The notes beneath the pieces are model-generated. The model searched no databases. It had not been told where the DNA came from and worked only from the letters and a program-made list of their open reading frames with translations. 64,000 bases of DNA from positions 333,942 through 397,941 of the forward strand of contig VXBM01000057.1 of assembly GCA_013400155.1 (NCBI GenBank), read 5' to 3'. The DNA comes from Helopsaltes ochotensis. Taxonomy: Eukaryota; Chordata; Aves; Passeriformes; Locustellidae. The position numbers were made by a program, and so were the translations under genes. Positions 24,855 through 36,830 of the stretch are shown one piece after another (positions within the stretch are counted from its first letter, which is position 1; every line of letters begins with the position of its first letter).

Positions 24855-26203
24855 CCCAAACCCAACAGAACAGAGTCTACAAACACTTTTAAACAATTTC
24901 CATCTACTGCACCAGTCTTCAGCAGGTAGGCAGGATCCCATGAAAGGCATGGCTACTAGTTTGCTACAGCTCCACTAGAGCAAACCCTGCCACAACATTT
25001 CTCTCCAGGCCCATAGTTACACAAACAGGACTCACATGCCTCAACTTCGTAAGACATGTAAAGCATTTCTTTTCATCAGTGTAAAAAGGGTGAAATCCTG
25101 TACAAGAGAGAAGTCCCTTACAATTTCTCTAATCCACCTATTTCAGGAAGGACTATAAAAGTATTCTCTATAGTCTTCCGCAATACGGATCCCTAGAGGC
25201 ATCAGAAAATGTAAAGGTCTAGTCACAAATTAGCAAGACATCCACTCTACTTTCAAGTTTCTTTTTTTAACAATCTGAAACAGATGACAAAAGTAATCAA
25301 ACTGCTAGTCACCTAGACAGCATGAGCTTGTGAAAACATTGTCACACAGAAAGCAACATATCGCAGACAGAATAGATCCAGATTCCTTAATGTTCTTAGA
25401 CAAAGCTGTTCTCAATTTTCTACACAAACTTCCTCTGGAAAAAAATCCCTTCAGTTGCAGGGAGCGATGTATTAAAGTGTCTAGACAACTGCAATGAAAT
25501 AAATGTCTGTAAAACAGCTTTTGTAAGATGACTGCTGTGGCTCTCTGCTAGCAAGGTCAGTATCCTATGCACTCTGTTAACAATATCTCAAGGCAAGCAG
25601 CCTAGGAATGCTATCAATCTATATGAAGGAAAAAATGTTTTGGAGTTTGTTTTTTGAAGTTCAACCTTGGGTAGATAAAATTTTTAGTGAGTTTATCCAA
25701 GCTGACACACCTCCCACCCTCACTACATTCATCTGATTACTCTAAGTAAAAAAAAGAAGGAAGGGGACGGGAGAAGGACTTATTACACCTCACACCAACT
25801 CCCTGCACCTGCTTGGAATTGATGATGACCCAATAGCAGGGCCTGTTCTGCTGCTGCACTCTCCAAAACAACTATCTGAAGATATGAATAAGAAGATGCT
25901 TGCAGAATACTGCAAATGGCTGTCTTCACTTCAAGAATGGGAACATGCCAGCAGAGCACAAACTTCTTCAGTCCAAGGAATTACACAGAGTTAGCATGAA
26001 AGTCAAGGTCACACTGCAGTACTAAGTACCCATTCTGTCTAGAACCCACCATGCTATTCCAGTCCCATATTTGGCTCTGAAGACAAACTGTTAATGACAA
26101 TGCAACTTTGCAAATCTTGAATTCAAAAAATGCTCAGGTAGAAGTTTGAGACAGGGAAAAGGAGGCACAGAAATAACTTGACCAACAGCTATGCACATTT
26201 TTA

Positions 26204-27079
26204 CTACATGTTGGGATAGGTGGGGTCTTCAAGGTTGCTATCAGCTTTATCAGATCCCGTTAGAGATGCTTCTAGCTCTGCCCATGACTGTGGAGCATTG
26301 TTCTTTATGGCCTCTATAAAAAGCTGTGTTTGGTGCTTCAGCCGGTCCAGCTCAGCCTGTGTCACCTGGTTCTGATGAATGAGTTCCTTGGTTTTCAACG
26401 TGATTTCCAGCAATCCTGACCTGCGTAGCACAACAAGAGTATTCTGAAAGCGTCTGCACTTGCTTTGTTGTTGCAAGAGCAGCTCAGGGGTAGTGCAAAT
26501 CTCTTCTGGTATCAGTGGAGAAGAGATTGCAGAAGGCATTGTAGTCTGTGATGCACTCTCACTCTCATGAAAGGTGCACTTTGTTGCCTGCAGAGGTCCA
26601 AAAGGCAAAAGGGGAGTCAAACCTGGCACTTTCTGAGCATCACTGGAAACACGATGAAAACCAGGAAGAGCTGACAGTTTTCCACTTGTCACCAGAGCTG
26701 AAGAACTTTGCTGGTTAGAATCCTGAGGGGTCTTAAAGCTGACTGGTAGGTGGGAAAAAGAACTAGTAGGCAAGCCTGTGCTCATCAGTACAGGAGAAGT
26801 CTCCATCTTGGGTGCTTCTGTGCAGAGTCGTTTATGGCAAGTGGTTTCCTGACATTCTTCTAGATCAAAGGAGTGATCTCTTTTGCAGGGTTGTGGTGCT
26901 ATTTTGGGAAAAGAATTCAGGATGGGCAGGTAATTAGTGGAATCATTTCTCTTTTTCCCAACAGGGTGAGGATTAACAGGAGGTGGGATTGATGGACGAA
27001 GAAACACTAGCTGTGGCTGAGCTGGAATCACTTCAAAGGATGGCTGCACAGTCCAAGACTGGAGCTGTGACGAACTCCC
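26204..27079 (-). CDS. CIPC: CIPC last coding exon
   Basis: The exon follows the acceptor TGCTTCTCAG (AG at 27081-27080), starts in phase 0 with GGG AGT TCG, and runs 291 codons to TAG at 26206-26204. It carries about three quarters of the protein, including the conserved C-terminal CLOCK-binding region. An AUG-initiated or GUG-initiated separate protein is not implied; it is simply the terminal exon. Confidence 0.95.
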   Translation of the reverse strand, partial: GSSSQLQSWTVQPSFEVIPAQPQLVFLRPSIPPPVNPHPVGKKRNDSTNYLPILNSFPKIAPQPCKRDHSFDLEECQETTCHKRLCTEAPKMETSPVLMSTGLPTSSFSHLPVSFKTPQDSNQQSSSALVTSGKLSALPGFHRVSSDAQKVPGLTPLLPFGPLQATKCTFHESESASQTTMPSAISSPLIPEEICTTPELLLQQQSKCRRFQNTLVVLRRSGLLEITLKTKELIHQNQVTQAELDRLKHQTQLFIEAIKNNAPQSWAELEASLTGSDKADSNLEDPTYPNM

Positions 27080-30000
27080 CTGAGAAGCACAAACAGGGAA
27101 AAATCACAGGTCTTACAAAAGTGTTATAGAAGACAATAAAAACAAACTTAAACAGGTGAACTGCACCATTTTTCCACATTTTATATATACTGTCCAATTA
27201 AGGCGTTATGAAGAGTTTTCTATCAAACTCATCCTTCTCTTTCACTGACAATGGAGCATAATGCTGGAAATAAAGCTGTAATCCATAATCCTTTTACTAT
27301 GCAACAGCAGATCTATTTAAAAACAATTCAATCTGAATTTATATATGCTTTCCTAATAAAGTGCAAGTTTATATTGTAAAATCTTCATTAAAAAATTTGA
27401 CCCAGACTTGGGGTCAAACTACAAGTGCACAGGAAAGCTGAAAAATAATTAGGCTTTCTGTTATGAAGTATCTTAAGAATCGAGGAAAAACTGTACAGAC
27501 ATTTTAGGAACAATTCAGGCTCCCTCTTTGTTGAAAGGTAGCAACCCAAATCGTCTCAAATGTATCCCTATAGCAAGATTTTGAAATGGTTAAGATATAC
27601 AACATCTGTTCAGGAAGTCTTGTAATTTGAAGTACAATACACAGTTTCAGTAAATATAAAATAAAATATATAGTAAACACATATATATGAAGCAGGAAAA
27701 AAAAAGGCTGAATATCAACCAATGCAAGGAGAAAAGCCTGTGGTAAGCACCAGAGGAGTTTAACTTTGTATCTCTGGTGAAACAGCGTACACCAATAAAC
27801 GTTAAAAGCATTTTATTTCAAGAACAATGCCCAAGGCTTTATTCTCTCCCATGAGCTGTACTCTGGAATATAGGTGAAAACATCCATTTTTACAAGACAT
27901 TACCTCTTTTTCCTCCAACACCTTACTACAGATCTTCATGAGATCTTCTGGCCAAAAACATGATTGCTTTTCTCCAAAGACATCAAATGGTCTAGTAAGA
28001 GACACTATTTCTTTCTAAAGCAAAATCTCACTTCTTAATATATTTAAGCCATCACTGCTAGCTACCATTATACTAATATATTGTTAGCTGCTTTTTCAAT
28101 TCCTTACAACTCGGAACACAACCTGCAGGCCTGATGAAGGCAGTTTTTGGCTACCACAAATACATCTTATTTTTTTTAATACTATATTAAATCATCTGAA
28201 ATTCATATCCTTTCCACCAGTCTCATAAATTTTAAACTGGCAAATGCTAACATGCTTTGCTAAAGTCCATTCCCCCAGTAAAGGACTTGGAACTTACCAA
28301 AAGCAGGTATTACCCACTGATTAGGACACTGAGACTTGGAGATAAGATTCAATTACCTACTCTGACACAATGTTTCTTTGGTTCAGTGGGCAAGATGCTT
28401 ATGGAATAGGGGTACAGAACAGCTACCTGTAAAAATAAATATTACTACCTTAACACAGAAGAAAGAACATTCAAAAGAAAAGTATTTGGAGATGTAAGGA
28501 ATGAGGAAGCATATAAATACTGTAGCTATACATAGAGAGGACAGAACACGTAGCCTTAAGGAAAAGGGGTTTGGAGCCAGAAGTTGCCATTTATTGTACT
28601 GCTGAACACCACCTAGCACGGCAGAGCTGCATAATCATTGAGGCCAAAAGAGCTGTGGTAACTGTTTACCTTGTTCTTGGGTTTCTTGTTTCTTCCTATC
28701 TCTTTCTTCCTTTCCTTCTCACATAGCACTGTTCTCTTGTTCTCCTAATCAAAATCTCATTTTCAGTAGAGAAGGCCACTTTTATTTTACTAACTTTGCA
28801 AATTGTGTGTTTTGTTGCATTTTTAAATGAAAGCTATGAAAACTAACTTCATAATGTATCAGTGTTGCTTGCCTAAAAAGCCTTCCTACTTATTAAAGAC
28901 TTTTACAAGACTTACAGAAACCTTACCACAATCAGCACTGTGTTCTACAGCATTAATCACCACTTGATTCTTTTTTTAGCAGCATTACTGCTAGCTGTTT
29001 ACATTTTGAAATTGGGCCAGCAGGTAACCACCACTGCAGAGGATCACAGTGGCTCCAAGACAGAAGGATGATGCTGATTGAAAGGGAAACTAGAACAAAT
29101 AAACAACAGTAACTGGATGCTGCTTTTTTTTTTTTTTTTTGCCCAGCAAGTCCAACTGAATGCTGTGTTGAAAAGACCATTTTAAAAAGATGACTATTTT
29201 AGCTAACTAGGCATAATGATGAAAGGCAGAAAGACATTTCATTATTATTCTGACCTAGACTTGTTGCTTTCATTTATTGTAGTAAACATGTTTCAATTTG
29301 ACGTTAGTGTCTTCAATCATACATATAATCATAGTTAAATACTTATGATGCACGGCTCAAGAGAACCAAGCTTGGTCATTTTATCCATCTCCAACTCTTC
29401 CTTGCCAAATTTCCTTTTGTGTGTGCGTGATTGGATAATTTCTTAAATTATCTCTCTCTATAAGCTATGTATTATTAGTTGCTACTTCTTATTTGCAACA
29501 CAGCTTGGAGTTTAACATTGGAATAAGTGCAGGTAATATCTTAATTTTTGAGCTCTGGGCCAAAGGCTATCACCCTTTGGTGAAGCTTGCCTAGACTTTT
29601 TATATATAAAGTTCAGCATTTGCTTACACAGTATTTTGTCCACACATCTAGGAATGTGACTGTAAAATAAAATTGTTTCTTGTCAAGATAAAGCATGATG
29701 CTCAGAGAACAGAAACACCTTCCCTACAACTGCATAATCTGCTAAATACTAACAGTGAATATTAGGTCTTTCTTGCTGTTGTAACAGGTTCAGTAGAAAA
29801 AGAATCAGGATCTATATTCTTTTTTCCCCTTCCCACTGTATTCCCAGAAGTATTCTAGCAAAAAAAACAAATTGAAGAACTTTTGCTCTGCTCCAAAAAT
29901 GAGTAAGTACAGAGCAGGAGGTCTAATAATACAACAGTACTTTGGACCCCTCATACCTTCTGTTAAAATGTTAAAGTTACACAGGGGGTCTCAGATGTGC

Positions 30001-31824
30001 TGGAGGAACTATACATTACAAAAACATTGGAGAACATAAATAGGGAATGTAATTGTTGCAACATGAGCCATCATGCGCAATTAAATGAAACAACGCTTAA
30101 AGTAGAAGTACCACAGCTAGCTTCAGATAGGGGTTTAACTTTTTCATTTATAACATTCTTATTCTTATATATGGATTAGTGTTTCCCATTACATATGAAG
30201 CACTTCTAGAACCTAAGAACGAGGAAACAAACCTATCATCCTACTTCACCATCTTTATTGAATGAAAAACACAACAGCAGCTTTCAAATGCAAATTACCC
30301 TTTTCTGTTTAATCTTTGGTGCTATTCACATAACATTTCTGAAGATGTATTTTGGGGGGATTCCTTTGAGACAAAGAGGTTTGGTAGATGGAGATGGAGC
30401 AGAATTTCTCTATTTCACATTCCATCTTAGTGATTACAACTGCGTCTCAAAAGAACAGAGAATCACATTAGAACTTTGCAAATTACCAGTTTCTTTCTGG
30501 ACTGCAACATTTTTTTTTTAAAGGAAAAATGGTTTTTAAAAAAAATTAAGAACATGCATTATTTTTCAAGATATTATTTCTTCCCTACCTGCTTAACCAG
30601 CACATTTTTCATAACAACCATAGGAGATAGCGTGGGAAAGGAGCTGCTTGTGGTCCTCGGGCATTGCCAAGGTCCATCCTCTGCATTCCAACACAGCGCA
30701 TTCAGCACATCCTCGGAGTCTGTCTGCTCCATAGCACTTGGGCACTCTGAACTTCCATCTGCCAGATGCAGAATTCAGCTGTTAGTTGTTTCACATGCAA
30801 CATGTTTACTGCTGCCTTTCAGTTCTAATATTCTGCCTCCTTCAACCAACAAAGAACAACCAAGTTTAATTCTGTAATATTAACAAATTTAAAGCTGCTA
30901 TGACAGCTGTCAGGCAGCCTCTTTGTATTTCAGGTCAGTTCTTACACAGACACTTTCTCCCTCCAAAATCTATTACTTTCTGTTCTTCTGTATTTAGTCT
31001 CCAAGGGACTGCATAGTATCACGAAGCTTGCATTGCTCTAAAAACTGATGCCGATAGGAAAGCACTACAGGTTCCAGCATTGCCACATCCATAGTTTGCG
31101 ATGCAGGCATTTTGTGTCTGGAAATTTTCTATCTAAAACCCAGTAAAGCAGGTATCTCTCATAGAAGTGATTTTCTTCTTGTTTAAAGTTCATTTTTGCA
31201 CAGTTTTATTGAGTACTAAAATGGAGTACTACCATGTCTATTATTTTACTGATGTTATTACCGTTACTTTCTGGTTTATCAGGCTCTACTGACAACATGG
31301 TCAGATCATAAGAGATACTGGGCAGCATAATCCAACAATTCATTCATCACCGCAAAGAACAAAAAGTAATTTTGACATCTCCATTTCTAGACTCTAAAGT
31401 CTAAGATTCTTCCATTAATTCTAAATTCCCATGCCATTCAAATTCACAGGACGAACTTTGTAACTTGGTAATGTTCCACTTCAAAAGACTTTGGTGGTAG
31501 GATGCTTGCAGGTGACACCTATCTTGCACAGAAAGGCCCTCCAAGGTAAGGAGACACAAACTGGAAGGGGTTACTCAGATTCGTTACACGTCACCAATTA
31601 AAGCACAGCCTCAGCATGGTAACACACAAAAAAGGTCACAGAGTGTTTCTCTAAACCTGAATATCCGGAGTCTTTGTCAGATTCAGCTGCCGCCATACTG
31701 AAGCGATGGTTGAAGCTCTTCATTTCAGTCACTTTGCCCAACAATTCCTCATGGGTGTCAGTAGATGACTATTTTGTCTGAGTGCTTCCATAGTGCTGTG
31801 GGCAGTTTCTAACACCTTTTCCAT
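26204..31824 (-). CDS. CIPC: CIPC, CLOCK-interacting pacemaker (join of 31824..31657 with a frame break, 30758..30589, 27079..26204)
   Basis: CIPC is a nuclear protein that binds CLOCK and represses CLOCK-BMAL1 transcription. Three coding exons align with human CIPC along their length: MAAAESDKDSGYS in the first, SPMVVMKNVLVKQ ending the second, GSSSQLQSWTVQPSFEVI opening the third, and a C-terminal block from RRFQNTLVVL through LLEITLKTKEL to LFIEAI. The middle is Ser/Thr/Pro-rich and poorly conserved. The C-terminal stretch is predicted helix or coiled coil and is the CLOCK-binding part in the family. Read from the ATG at 31723 the protein has 370 residues (conserved C-terminal motif from residue 288). 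An upstream ATG at 31824 opens a 31-codon frame that stops at 31,731-31,729. Adding one base at the CCC run 31,755-31,753 would join it in frame and give about 404 residues (human 399). I think the upstream ATG is the true start and the break is an assembly error or a mutation. Confidence 0.94.
28310..28465 (+). mobile_element. MIR/CORE-SINE remnant
   Basis: Phrase order GATTAGGACACTGAGACTTG, then AGATTCAATTACCTACTCTG, then GTGGGCAAGATGCTTATGGA, then CAGCTACCTGTAAAAATAAA, then TATTACTACCTT follows a MIR-type tRNA-derived SINE from its head ('...gagcactgg...gattcaattcc...') through its core. It lies antisense in a CIPC intron. Diverged, so the family name is tentative. Confidence 0.55.
29124..29140. 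repeat. 17-base T homopolymer
   Basis: Uninterrupted T run on the plus strand in the large CIPC intron. Read on the minus strand it could be the A tail of an old retroposon, but no body is recognised. Confidence 0.9.
30589..30758 (-). CDS. CIPC: CIPC second coding exon
   Basis: 170 bases between acceptor CATCTGGCAG (AG at 30760-30759) and donor CAG|GTAGGG. It completes the Asp codon begun in the previous exon and ends in phase 0. The peptide begins with DGSSECPSAMEQTDSEDVLN and ends with the conserved SFPTLSPMVVMKNVLVKQ. Confidence 0.94.
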
Positions 31825-31831
31825 TGGAGAA
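31657..31831 (-). CDS. CIPC: CIPC first coding exon, with an apparent one-base frame break
   Basis: The exon opens after the acceptor CTGTTTTTGTAG (AG at 31833-31832) and ends at donor CAG|GTTTAG (GT at 31656). From ATG 31824 the frame reads MEKVLETAHSTMEALRQNSH, then LLTP, then shifts and stops. The downstream frame is blocked by TAG at 31780-31761 territory upstream but reads HEELLGKVTEMKSF into the conserved MAAAESDKDSG. The two frames differ by one base at the CCC of 31,755-31,753. Human CIPC begins ME and has GKGTEMKK at the matching place, so both parts look like real protein. Confidence 0.8.
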
Positions 31832-33330
31832 CTACAAAAACAGTTAAGAAAAAAAAGGACATTATCTGAATCTAAAGGAAGTTCCATCAGTATGAAACAA
31901 CAACGGAGGATAGTTGCAAATCTCCTTTTATACCGACAGTGAGCTAACTGCAGACTTTAAGAAATATCTGAAAATGCTGAAAATGAAATTTAGATCAAAA
32001 GCTAATGTACTGGACATGTCTTTCCACTCAGAAAGGTAAACCAAACTAAAAATTAAAGTTTATTCATAAACAACATTTATTTCAAGAATGAAAATTACTC
32101 CGGGCGTTATTCATGTTATGAAAGCTTTGTTGTCCCAAGGGCTGCATTGCAAAACAAGATAGTTGTTCTGGCTGAAGCTCCTACAACAAATACAGCTGAA
32201 CCTGCAGAGCTGTGGTTTTGCTAACACAGTTTATTTCATTCTCAAGAGTCAGAGAAAAGAATGAGTGATCAGTGAACACACTAAGGGCTAAAGAAATCTA
32301 TGCTGCTAAAAGAGCAACACATACTGCAATACACTCCTAGGGGAGACAGAGCCATAGAAATGCCCACATCCAGAATGCAAACATTGAAAGGCTGAAACTA
32401 AAGCCATAAAAATCAAAATAATGTAGTAACATTATAGCCTCCCACATTACATACTTGTCACAACCTTCAGCTGCTTCCTGAGGGTAGGCAGCATCTAGTA
32501 AGACTAAGTTTCTGCTTCACTTAAAGAAGGTAAGTGAGAAATTGGCTAACAGCAAACTGATAGAATTAAGTGCAGAAACTATTTCTACTATTATTTGTAG
32601 AAATTATTTTCCTATAAACTAACCCACTGAAGTTATGTCCCAATGTTAAGTTTTATATTTAAACTACAAAAACAGGAACTTGGGAGTCCATTAGCAGCAG
32701 TATCCAGTACAAGCTGCTTCAAATGACACTGCAACAGACATTCTGGACTAATCTATGCCAAAAAGCAAGTTCCTCCTTCAGGTCCTGCCAACTTTGTTAG
32801 AAGTGTGCTCCAAAATCCTGAGCCTTAGCACCAGTATTGAATCCTAAAATGGGCGTATGACTATCTATTACAAGGATGATGGAATAATGGTCAGCAGAAG
32901 AAAATTTCCCCAAGTAGCTACTTGCATCACTTTTACTTTCCATCTTCAGTCACACCTGCCTGCCTACTAACAAGCATGGAACAAACATGGTTACATAAGC
33001 GCAACCTAGATGCTATCCTTGCAATGGAAGAAGTGGTTTAAGTCCTGATCCACGCTCTCATTACTTAGCCCTTTCGAAAACAAATGTATTTTTTTAAGAA
33101 AATGATACACAGAAATACTAATCTGAAATAAAACCCCCAACCCCCCCAAAACCAGAATTCCCTCAAACCAAAGCAAGAAACAGAAAGAGGGCTAGAAATA
33201 AAGTAAGAACACCTCATCTGCCAGCTTTGTATCAAGTGAGGCTTTGGGAAGGGCTGACACACCATCTTCAATGACAGAAAAAAGCAAAACACCACAACCA
33301 CAGCCGAAAACAAACAAACCAGAAGTGCCA
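31832..33330 (-). other. CIPC first intron (5' border unknown)
   Basis: AT-rich sequence between the first coding exon and the CpG island. The donor of the non-coding first exon was not located and may be in or near the sequence gap. Confidence 0.6.
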
Positions 33331-33930
33331 CTCCCCCGAGGCACGGGCGTGAGTACCCTCCTGCCCATCTACCGGGCCCGGCGAGCAGGACCTCTGCCGC
33401 GCACCGCCTTTAGAACCGGGAGCCCCCGCCGTCGTGCAGGGCGCTCCCTCCCGCTGATCCCACCCAGCCACCTCCCGGGCCCGCACGCCAGACTCCTGCG
33501 GCACGAGGAGAGCCCGCGCAGGCGGGCCGAACCGCTCGGTTGCCGGGCCCGAGCCGCCGCCCCGCCACACGGCGAGGCGCACCAGGTACAGCACGGTCCC
33601 GGGGCCCCANNNNNNNNNNNNNNNNNNNNNNNNNNNNNNNNNNNNNNNNNNNNNNNNNNNNNNNNNNNNNNNNNNNNNNNNNNNNNNNNNNNNNNNNNNN
33701 NNNNNNNNNNNNNNNNNNNNNNNNNNNNNNNNNNNNNNNNNNNNNNNNNNNNNNNNNNNNNNNNNNNNNNNNNNNNNNNNNNNNNNNNNNNNNNNNNNNN
33801 NNNNNNNNNNNNNNNNNNNNNNNNNNNNNNNNNNNNNNNNGGCGCTGCTGGCGCCGCCGGCAGCGTGAGGGAGCCGGCCACGGGGAGCGGAGCCCGGAGT
33901 TTGGGGTGCTGCTGGGCCTCACGAGTGCTG
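33330..33930 (-). promoter_or_regulatory. CIPC: CpG island, probable CIPC promoter and first exon
   Basis: Dense CG dinucleotides and high GC on both sides of an unknown stretch, in contrast to AT-rich flanks, about 1.6 kb upstream of the first coding exon of CIPC. No CACGTG E-box is visible in the sequenced part, although CIPC is reported as clock-controlled; the gap may hide one. Long open frames across the island and the gap on both strands are artefacts of high GC and unknown bases. Confidence 0.75.
33610..33840. other. Assembly gap (231 unknown bases)
   Basis: Run of N inside the CpG island. GC-rich promoters and first exons are commonly lost in bird assemblies, and the true size of the gap may differ. 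Confidence 0.99.
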
Positions 33931-34091
33931 TACAAGAAAGTATCATTCTTCCCCGCACAGAAGGTTAGGCATTTGTGCAGCCTCTCTCACTCCATGAATG
34001 AGAGAGGAAACACAGACACTTCAAATATGAGGAAAGCAGCATCAAAGAGGTCTCAAATTTGTCGCAGAGTGAAAACACGGGAAAAAAAAAA

Positions 34092-34618
34092 AATCACAGA
34101 ACCAATTAGGTTGGAAAAGACTTCGGATCATCGAGTCCAACCTATGACCTAACACCACCATGTCAACCAGACCATGGCAGTAAGTGCTACATCCAGTCTT
34201 CTTAAACAGTTTCACTGACTCCTTCACTTCCCTTGGGCATCCTGTTCCAATGTCTAATCATCCTTTTTGTGAAGAAATTCCTTCTCATCTCCCACCTAAA
34301 CCTCCCCTGGCACAGCTTGAGACTATGTCCTGTCTCTGGTTGCTGGGAGAAGAGGCCAGACCCCATGTGGCTACAAACTCCTTTTAGCCTCCTTTGGAAG
34401 AGTCATAAGGTCACCTCTGAATCTCCTTTATTTCTGGGCTGAACATCCACTTCTGCTCCTCACAGAACCTGTGCTCTAGGTCCTTCACCAGCTTCATTGC
34501 CCTTCTCTGGACTCACTCCAGTACCTCAATGTCCTTTCCTGAAAGGAGGGACCCAGAACTGGACACAGAACTCGCAGAGCACCAGTACCAAGTACAGGGG
34601 AAGAATCACTTTTTCCTG
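34092..34618 (-). mobile_element. CR1 LINE, 3' part, 5'-truncated
   Basis: The plus strand starts AATCACAGAACCAATTAGGT and passes through CATCGAGTCCAACCTATGAC, GGGCATCCTGTTCCAATGTC and CTTCTCTGGACTCACTCCAG to the AACTGGACACAGAACTCGCA region. This is the reverse complement of the last ~500 bases of an avian CR1. It is less diverged than the other copies here, so probably a younger insertion, and it lies about 250 bases from the edge of the CIPC CpG island. Confidence 0.88.
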
Positions 34619-36734
34619 TCATGAGTGAAAACAAAAAAACCCCCAACTTTTACATGGTTGGGAAGTGTGAAATACATGGATTTTGTTTACATGAACTGCA
34701 TATAAACCAAGAGTAAATAAATAGGAAGGAGTGAGTCCCTGGTTCAGTGAATAAAACTAGAGCAGCTATTCTTGTCCTGAGAACTACATAAACGCTACCA
34801 GCGCCCAGAAATCTGTCAGAATATTTTGCATTTTGACATGAAAGCCGTTTCATTAGAGAAAAGTGAAAAGACTATGTGGAAGACCTGAACAAAGACACAA
34901 TGAATTTCTGAAATAGAAATGGAAAGAAACACTTTCATTGTTATGATGGTCTTGTTAAAGAACCTGAAAAATGCTGATTAAAGAGGTCAGCAAGATCTAA
35001 TAAATTTCTGAATGAAAAAGAGAAGGACCTTTAATCTCAGCATAGTCTCATAAACAGCTTGTCAAATGCAACACAAAAATGCCTGAGGTTACATGAAATG
35101 ACAGATGATTTTAAAAATTATGGGACTGATGGGTTCCAGTCCTACCAAGCTGAAATGCTGTGAGAGAACACTAGAGACTCTTATTCTTAGGATGTATTTT
35201 TGAGCACTTAAATGCCACAGTTGGCTCTGATGACATCTAGGGTGTAGTGTGAGAAGTGTGATCTCTAGATTTGCATCCCTTACTGTTCAGGAGTTTTGAG
35301 TTCTGAGGAAAAGCATGCTAAGAAGCTGTTGTATCATCTTATTTGCACAGGCATGGTCCTGAGTTGCCTTGTACCCAGAAACAACCCTGACAGAGGCCAG
35401 ATTTCTCAGGATATGGAGTATGTGTGGGTGCTCAGTGAAAACAGCTCACCAGAGAGCAAGTAGCCTGTGTTTGGGACAGACAACCTGCTGTTCAGTTCAG
35501 GTGATTCAGAGCAGATTTGGTATGTGATACCAGGTCTTCATCCAAGGGGCAGCAGGTAGGAGAACTGAAATACTATACTGTTTGTTAGACAAGTTTTCTT
35601 GGATAGCCAAGATAAACCTTTGTTTTAAATAAATTAAATCTTATCACCTGAATTGTCCCTGAATTAAGTTGACTTAAACCTTAGGTTTATATTGAATGTC
35701 ATCTAATAATCTGTTTTTGTAGTTTTCATAATATTTCTGTCATTGCCACTTCTCTCTCTTTTCCTTTCATTTGATTCTTCATTGATCCAAGGTCTTACTT
35801 ACTGTGTGAGTTCAGTGATTACAGTCCCTGACAACTGGATGTTTTCCTTTTTCCTTATGTTATACAGTGGTTGATTTGTTTATCCTAAAGGTGAGTGTTT
35901 TGACAAATACATATTAACTTTTTGTTCACTTCCCTGTTTATTCTGGTCATACAACAGGAAAAGAGTGAAAAGAATGTGAGTGAAGTATGACTGCATGTTT
36001 ATTCAGTGTAGGTGTTTCAACACTTATTAAAAAAAGGTATAGAATCTCTTCTTTCAGGAGAAGATGCAGCAATCATCTTTCATGGCTTAAGAGGGACAAA
36101 GGCAAGTTTTTATCTAATGAGGTGGTTAAATAATAGGTCTTGTGTGCTTACTGAATGATTAATAAAGGTGTTGATGCATAGACTTCATTAATACTTGTGG
36201 GACAAAGAATCTTTTGTCCTAAGACAATGGTAGAAGGAAATGTTTGGCAAACTTTGGAAGTAAAGCATAGCCAGGTCAGAAGAATGTGGTTTCATATTAC
36301 ACTGTCTGAACTGGAAAGGTTAGGTCTGAAAACACCATGTACTCAATCTTTCCTCTTCATATACTCACTGCTTTGTTTTGCTATCACAGACAAAATACAA
36401 TTTAACAAGTACTATATTGTATTAAGTTAGTTTGCAAATAGCTTTATTTGTTTCTCTTCATTGAACCAGTCTAATTTTTATGATATTTTAATACAGGTAT
36501 CTTTGTTCCTTCTGTTATTCACTTCTGTAATTTTAATATATAAATAGAAGAATATTGTTCAAATGATGCCTCTTAAGTTTTCATTGGTCTCAACAAAATA
36601 ATTAGTGCAGATAAAGTGTGTTGTTGGTCATTAAAACAGTATTAAAGCTCAAAATCTCTTTGAAAAGACATTCCACATATGTATTTTGTTAATAATTGAT
36701 GTCTTATTTAATAAATATCAAAGCAGAAAACATT

Positions 36735-36830
36735 GTGTGATCATGTGCTCTGGCCTGCAGTCTATCACAGGTCCTAGAATTTCACCCAGAAGTTGACTTA
36801 ACAAGATTTTTCTGTAATGAAAGTACTTTA
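36735..36830 (-). mobile_element. Fragment of ancient CR1/L3-like LINE 3' UTR
   Basis: The plus strand TGATCATGTGCTCTGGCCTG, then CTATCACAGGTCCTAGAATT, then TCACCCAGAAGTTGAC matches the reverse complement of the old CR1 3' UTR ('gatcatctagtctgacctcc...cacaggccatagaatttcacccagtt'). Both ends are lost. Confidence 0.5.

Larger units (their letters stand above)
23265..26203 (-). other. CIPC: Putative 3' UTR of CIPC
   Basis: About 2.9 kb follows the CIPC stop without another coding exon. Two AATAAA signals on the minus strand lie at 23,476-23,471 and 23,286-23,281; the second would give the longest transcript. A Pumilio-type element TGTAAATA lies at 23,410-23,403 and a long T run (plus-strand A run, 24,836-24,854) lies in the middle. 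The end is inferred from the hexamers only. Confidence 0.5.
27080..30588 (-). other. CIPC intron between second and third coding exons
   Basis: A 3.5-kb GT-AG intron (donor GTAGGG at 30588-30583, acceptor AG at 27081-27080). It contains a MIR-like SINE and a 17-base T run; the rest is AT-rich and unremarkable. Confidence 0.9.

Noticed and set aside
33244..34152. 302-codon open frame through the CpG island and gap
   Set aside because: A third of it is unknown bases and the rest is CpG-rich leader and CR1 sequence.
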